Source: JBJXGV01 sp046160485 | Lineage (GTDB): Bacteria; Orphanbacterota; Orphanbacteria; JBJXGV01 | Length of the DNA: 64,000 nucleotides | Assembly: GCA_046160485.1 (NCBI GenBank) | Contig: JBJXGV010000070.1 | Location: 13,401 to 77,400 of the forward strand | Reading direction: 5' to 3' | Part shown: positions 59,896 through 64,000 of the stretch, piece after piece | How the letters are laid out: the number at the start of each line of letters is the position of its first letter | How positions within the stretch are numbered: position 1 is the stretch's first letter | Notes under the pieces: model-generated | What the model saw: the letters and a program-made list of their open reading frames with translations, nothing else | The model's database searches: none | Told to the model about the DNA's origin: nothing | Position numbers and translations under genes: made by a program

Positions 59896-62733
59896 GTGAC
59901 ACTGCAACGTGACCATCACGAAGCACACCGTGTCCTAACCCGGCTTCGCACACGCAGACACGCCGCGGGCCTCGCCGCGATTTCCGTGTCGGCATCGCTT
60001 CTTCTCTCATTCGCCGGCCCCGCGTTAGCGCACGAAGAACCAGGCGCGCAAGTTCACGCGCTCTCGGAAGCGATCGCAAGCAGCCCCGGGGACGCCGGGC
60101 TCCTCCTCCGCCGCGCCGCGCTCTACCTCCTCGATCATGAGTGGGACGCGGCCGGAATCGATCTCGATCGCGCGGAGCGGATCGCTCCTGGGCTCGACGG
60201 GGTCGCGGTTGCGCGCGCCCAGCTTCACCTCGGCACCGGCGACCCCGCGCGGGCGGTTGCGAGCGCGAATCAGCACCTTGCGCGTCACCCCGGGAGTGCC
60301 GAAGCACTGCGGCTGCGCGCCCGTGCGCACCTGGCGCTCGGCGACGCGAACGCGGCGGTGCGCGATCTGGGCGCCGCGATCGACGCGTCGCCTCGGCCGG
60401 CGCCCGAGATCTACATCGAGCGCGCGAACGCGATCCTCACCGCAGATGCGAACGACGCGCACGACGCTCTTCGAACGCTCGACGAAGGCGAGGAACGTCT
60501 CGGTGTCAGCGCTCCGTTGTCACTTCGTGCGATCGAAATCGAACTCGCGCGCGGCGACACGGCGGCGGCGCGCCGGCGCGCCGATCGGCTCGACGAGGCA
60601 CCGTCGCGCGCCGTTTCCGCGGGATCGCGAATGGACGCGTCGAGCGTGTCCGTCGCCGCCCCCGGGGCGCAATCCTCCGCCGCCGACCCGGTCTTCGTGC
60701 CCGCGGGCGCCGTGTGGCGCTACAACGCGACCGGCACCGACCTCGGCATCGCGTGGCGCGATCCTGCGTACGATGACGCCGCGTTGCCCGCGGGCGCCGC
60801 GCCGCTCGGATACGGCGAGCCCTACATCGTTACGACCATCCCCTCCGGCTCGCCGGCGCGCTATCCGACGAGTTACTTCCGCACCGAATTCACGCTCCTC
60901 AACGCGACCATCGACGTCGGCCGGTTGACGCTGCGCGCGAACTACGACGACGGCTTCGTCGCGTACCTCAACGGCCGCGAGATTCTCCGGCGCATGATGC
61001 CGGATGGGGAGATCACCTACGCGACGTTCGCGGCGGGCCAACACGAGGGCGGCGCTCTCGAGACTTACGACCTCTCGCAGTTCGTCGGATACCTCTCCGC
61101 CGGAACGAACGTCCTCGCGGTCGAAGCGCACCAGGTCAACGCGACGAGCAGCGATCTGGTGATGGACATCGAACTCTCGGGTTCGACGGAATCGGCGGTC
61201 GTCACGCGCGGCCCGTATCTGCAAGTCGGCACCCCGACGAGCGTCGCGGTTCGCTGGCGCACGGATGCGGCGGTCGTCGGACGCGTGCGATACGGCGCAA
61301 GCCCGAACGCACTCGATGCTTTCGTCGAGGAGGCGGGCGCGACGACGGAGCACATCGTCACGCTCGCCAACCTCTCCCCCGACACCAAGGTGTACTACGC
61401 CGTCGGAACGGGAAATGAAATCCACGCGGGCGGCGACGCCGATCACTTCGTCGTGACGCCGCCCGCGCCCGGCGCCGCGCGGAGCGCGCGCATCTGGGTC
61501 ATCGGCGACTCCGGGCGCGGCAACGCCGGTGCGCGCGCCGTGCGCGATGCGTATTTCGATTTCGCGGCGGATCGCGACACGGATCTATGGCTCATGCTCG
61601 GCGACAACGCCTACAACAGCGGGACCGATGCCGAGTACCAAGCGGGCGTCTTCGACGTCTACGGCGATATTCTGCGCAACTCGGTGCTCTGGCCGACGCG
61701 CGGCAATCACGACGGCGTCTACCCCGGCCCGAACAACGACTACTACGACATCTTTTCGATGCCGACAGGCGCCGAAGCCGGCGGCGTGCCATCCGGAAGC
61801 GAGGCGTACTACTCGTTCGACTTCGGACGCGTCCACTTCGTGTGCCTCGACTCCGAGGGCTCCGACCGTTCTCCGAGCGGGGCGATGCTCACGTGGCTCG
61901 ATGCGGACCTCGCCGCGAACACGCAAGACTGGACGGTCGCGTTCTGGCATCACCCGCCCTACACGAAGGGCTCTCACGATTCCGACAACCCGTTCGACAG
62001 CGCCGGACGAATGAAAGACATGCGCGAGAACGCACTGCCGATTCTCGAGGAGCACGGAGTCGATCTCGTCCTGACCGGGCACAGCCATTCCTACGAGCGA
62101 TCGTTCCTCATCGACGGACACTACGGGACATCGGACACGTTCGCGGACTCGATGACGATCGACGGCGGCGACGGAAGCATCCTCGGCGATGGCGCGTACA
62201 CGAAGCCGACGCTCGGACCGGGTGCGCACGAGGGCTCGATCTTCGCGGTCGCGGGAAGTTCAGCGACAATCAGCGGCGGCTCGCTCGATCATCCGGTCAT
62301 GATTACGTCGCTCAACATTCTCGGATCGATGGTCGTCGACGTGAACGGCAATCAACTCGACGCGATCTTCCTCAGCGACACAGGCGCGATCCTCGACGAG
62401 TTCACGATCGTCAAAGACGCGATGACCGGAGTCGCCGCGCCGGTGCGCGGCGCGGGTGCGCTCGCGATCCGATCGATCGAGCCCAACCCGGCGCGCGACA
62501 CCGCGCGCATTCACTACACGATTCCCTCGACGGGGCCGGTGACGGTCACGGTGCACGATACGTCGGGGCGGCTCGTCGCCACGGTCGAGGATGGCGTGCG
62601 CGGTGCGGGCGCGCATGTGGCGACCTGGGATGGCCGCGGCGCCGATGGCCGGCAAGCGGCTGCCGGCGTCTACGTCGGCCGCGTCCGGTTCCTCGGCGCG
62701 GAGCGCGCGCACAAACTCGTCATCATGCGATGA
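59896..62733 (+). CDS. Secreted purple-acid-phosphatase-type metallophosphatase with TPR region and C-terminal sorting domain
   Basis: A 945-residue exported protein. A signal peptide (to about residue 50, ALAHEE) is followed by TPR-like repeats (50-230), then a beta-sandwich near 275-430 (WRYNATGTDLGIAWRDPAYD), a fibronectin-type domain near 435-510, and a metallophosphatase domain with the purple-acid-phosphatase series: VIGDSGRGN, MLGDNAYNSG, TRGNHDG, FWHHPPYTKG and LTGHSHSYERSF. The last 90 residues (IRSIEPNPARDTARIHYTIP to AAGVYVGRVRF) are a FlgD-like sorting domain, as in the protein at 8499. A phosphate-scavenging surface enzyme is likely. Confidence 0.87.
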   Translation: MTLQRDHHEAHRVLTRLRTRRHAAGLAAISVSASLLLSFAGPALAHEEPGAQVHALSEAIASSPGDAGLLLRRAALYLLDHEWDAAGIDLDRAERIAPGLDGVAVARAQLHLGTGDPARAVASANQHLARHPGSAEALRLRARAHLALGDANAAVRDLGAAIDASPRPAPEIYIERANAILTADANDAHDALRTLDEGEERLGVSAPLSLRAIEIELARGDTAAARRRADRLDEAPSRAVSAGSRMDASSVSVAAPGAQSSAADPVFVPAGAVWRYNATGTDLGIAWRDPAYDDAALPAGAAPLGYGEPYIVTTIPSGSPARYPTSYFRTEFTLLNATIDVGRLTLRANYDDGFVAYLNGREILRRMMPDGEITYATFAAGQHEGGALETYDLSQFVGYLSAGTNVLAVEAHQVNATSSDLVMDIELSGSTESAVVTRGPYLQVGTPTSVAVRWRTDAAVVGRVRYGASPNALDAFVEEAGATTEHIVTLANLSPDTKVYYAVGTGNEIHAGGDADHFVVTPPAPGAARSARIWVIGDSGRGNAGARAVRDAYFDFAADRDTDLWLMLGDNAYNSGTDAEYQAGVFDVYGDILRNSVLWPTRGNHDGVYPGPNNDYYDIFSMPTGAEAGGVPSGSEAYYSFDFGRVHFVCLDSEGSDRSPSGAMLTWLDADLAANTQDWTVAFWHHPPYTKGSHDSDNPFDSAGRMKDMRENALPILEEHGVDLVLTGHSHSYERSFLIDGHYGTSDTFADSMTIDGGDGSILGDGAYTKPTLGPGAHEGSIFAVAGSSATISGGSLDHPVMITSLNILGSMVVDVNGNQLDAIFLSDTGAILDEFTIVKDAMTGVAAPVRGAGALAIRSIEPNPARDTARIHYTIPSTGPVTVTVHDTSGRLVATVEDGVRGAGAHVATWDGRGADGRQAAAGVYVGRVRFLGAERAHKLVIMR

Positions 62734-62743
62734 CGCCCCGCGC

Positions 62744-63883
62744 CTAAGACGGCGGGGTGAATAGAAACGGCGTCTTGAACGTCACGCTGCCTTCCGGGAT
62801 GGCGGGGAACTTCCAGCCGCGCACTTGAGTCAGCACACACGTCGCGAGGACCGGCGAGCCGACCGTGTCCTGCATGATCTTCGCGTCGGTCACTTCGCCG
62901 CCCGGCGCAACGGTCATGCTCACGACGAGCCGCCCGCCGAGCCCACCGCTTTTTGCCAGTTCGTTCTCGTAGCAGAACTGAATGCCTGTGGCGTAGCGGC
63001 GTATCACAGCGAGGAGCGACGCGTTGCTGCGCGCATCCGACGCGAGCGCGATGCGATCCCCCGTCGCGACGCCTTCTCCCGCTACGCCGTCCCAGATCGC
63101 GCCGCCGGCGGAGCCGCCGCGAACGCCGCGTCCGCGCGAACCCGCCTCCCCGCCGCCGCCCACGGGCGCCAATTCCGCCGACGCGAGGAGCGGCGCGCTG
63201 CCGGCCCCCGCGCCACCGCTCGCGCTATGCGCCGCGGCGGGCATCGCGCCGATCTCGTCGCCCGTGCGCGCGGAGCGCACGCTCGCGCCGCGCGCGCTCG
63301 CGGTGCTTCGCGATGACGGCGCGGAACTCGTCGTTCGCGTTTCCGTCGCGGAGGCGAGGCCGCCGAGAACATCGTCGAGCGACGACGTGATTCCGGCGAG
63401 CGATTCCGAGACCTTCGCGCGGGCGGCGCTCGCCTCCGCGTCTCGTGCCGCTTGCGCGCGCGCGGCGGCGGCCTCGGCCAGCGCGGCCTGCGCGGCGCGA
63501 GCGTCTTCCGCGGAAACTTCGGCCACGACCACCGGCGCGGGTGCTTCGCGCACGGCGCGCGCCGGCGCCGGTGCCGCGGTCGGCGGCGCCTCGACGCGCG
63601 CGGGCAATGCGACCGGTCCCGGCGCCGGAGGCTCGGGGGTTTCGATTCGCGCGGCGATGCGCGCCTCGGGCTCGATTCGCGGCAACTCGACAACGACCGG
63701 CGTCGCATCTTCACGTGCGAGTTTGCCCGGCGCATCGAGACCGCCGGCCCCAGTCGCAAGCACGACTGCGCACGCGAGCGCGTGAACGACGAGCGCCGCG
63801 ACGAACCCGCGCTTGGCAGTGGTCGGCGTCTCGACGCGATACGCACCGCGAATCCACTCCCGCTCGATCGCGACGCGGCTCAT
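62744..63883 (-). CDS. TonB/AgmX-like protein with C-terminal AgmX/PglI domain
   Basis: A 379-residue envelope protein. One N-terminal membrane segment (VAALVVHALACAVVLATGAG, residues 28-47) is followed by a long Pro/Ala/Glu-rich periplasmic stretch and a Ser/Gly-rich part. The last 100 residues (VIRRYATGIQFCYENELAK, LVVSMTVAPGGEVTDAKIM, VRGWKFPAIPEGSVTFKTPF) match the AgmX/PglI C-terminal domain, which is TonB-like. It starts inside the stop of an ExbD-like gene (ATGA), so it probably works with an ExbB-ExbD motor in energised transport or gliding. Confidence 0.85.
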   Translation of the reverse strand: MSRVAIEREWIRGAYRVETPTTAKRGFVAALVVHALACAVVLATGAGGLDAPGKLAREDATPVVVELPRIEPEARIAARIETPEPPAPGPVALPARVEAPPTAAPAPARAVREAPAPVVVAEVSAEDARAAQAALAEAAAARAQAARDAEASAARAKVSESLAGITSSLDDVLGGLASATETRTTSSAPSSRSTASARGASVRSARTGDEIGAMPAAAHSASGGAGAGSAPLLASAELAPVGGGGEAGSRGRGVRGGSAGGAIWDGVAGEGVATGDRIALASDARSNASLLAVIRRYATGIQFCYENELAKSGGLGGRLVVSMTVAPGGEVTDAKIMQDTVGSPVLATCVLTQVRGWKFPAIPEGSVTFKTPFLFTPPS

Positions 63884-64000
63884 AGGATCGCCTCCAACTC
63901 GTCGCGCTCTGCGCCCTCGAGCACGAGCGCACAGACGCGCGAGAGTTTCGCGGACTGAAGTTCGTCGAGCACGTCGACGAGCCGCCGGTACGGCGCGGCC
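63880..64000 (-). CDS. ExbD/TolR-like protein, C-terminal end only
   Basis: Only the last 39 codons are inside the window: PYRRLVDVLDELQSAKLSRV, then CALVLEGAERDELEAIL and stop. The short helix-strand pattern (yxxLvxVLDxL) matches the periplasmic end of ExbD-type motor proteins, and the next gene is the TonB-like one. The rest lies beyond position 64000. Confidence 0.6.
   Translation of the reverse strand, partial: AAPYRRLVDVLDELQSAKLSRVCALVLEGAERDELEAIL

Noticed and set aside
1..64000. tRNA or rRNA genes, CRISPR arrays, insertion sequences, prophage or attachment sites
   Set aside because: Read through the gaps between genes and found none. Intergenic space is short and mostly accounted for by promoters and leaders.

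Overview
This is a 64 kb window from a very GC-rich bacterial chromosome (about two-thirds G+C by eye). It is packed with genes, with many 1-14 bp overlaps between neighbours. I see no phage, transposon, CRISPR, rRNA or tRNA gene. Lipoproteins, an ExbD/TonB-type pair, Wzz/O-antigen-ligase-like proteins and two large secreted proteins ending in FlgD-like C-terminal sorting domains point to a diderm. The mix resembles uncultured FCB-type lineages such as Candidatus Eisenbacteria; that placement is inference.

Layout. (1) 24-8398, minus strand: a nucleoside and pentose salvage block of xdhC, btpA, deoB, a GT-C-like membrane protein, then tdk, cdd, a deoxynucleoside kinase, rpiB and add. The RpiB has an N-terminal helix plus linker like a microcompartment encapsulation peptide and lacks the usual catalytic Cys. 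(2) 8429-10748: an operator-like palindrome and a secreted LTD/PHP-domain protein. (3) 10758-15830: a polyphosphate-related block with a CHAD-Ppx/GppA-C fusion, sixA, ppx and two tandem thymidylate-kinase-like genes, one with a changed Walker A lysine. (4) 15967-21894: a lipoprotein, a GT-C-like protein and two divergent SGNH hydrolases. (5) 21934-24564: a MoxR/ChlI-like AAA and VWA pair. (6) 24737-27188: polX and nth. (7) 27199-34281: an S41-like protease, then rubrerythrin, DHH phosphoesterase and an alkaline-phosphatase-superfamily enzyme, then MBL hydrolase and moaA behind a candidate Moco riboswitch. (8) 34424-40658: an exopolysaccharide block (Wzz, membrane glycosyltransferase, O-antigen-ligase-like, SGNH). 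(9) 40750-45802: threonine-to-glycine catabolism (kbl, tdh-like) with queG and ETF-QO. (10) 45938-64000: a 54-residue zinc-ribbon gene with a perfect terminator, GT2, M20 peptidase, Nudix enzymes, a ParB-like free-serine-kinase homologue, a divergent IDH/IPMDH relative, FHA signalling proteins, tpx, a purple-acid-phosphatase-type secreted protein and an ExbD/AgmX pair cut by the window edge.

Regulation is unusually readable. Many units have TTGnnn, a 17-18 bp spacer, then TAnnnT. In five cases a complete promoter of this kind ends 6-8 nt before the start codon, which predicts leaderless mRNAs; a few more have only the -10 in that position. At three junctions the stop codon TGA of the upstream gene sits inside the TTGAC of the next promoter. 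One divergent pair shares a palindromic -35 (TTGCAA). No gene-free stretch exceeds about 300 bp; the longest are 57481-57777, 50921-51149 and 46103-46320, and most of their content is described under the promoter entries.
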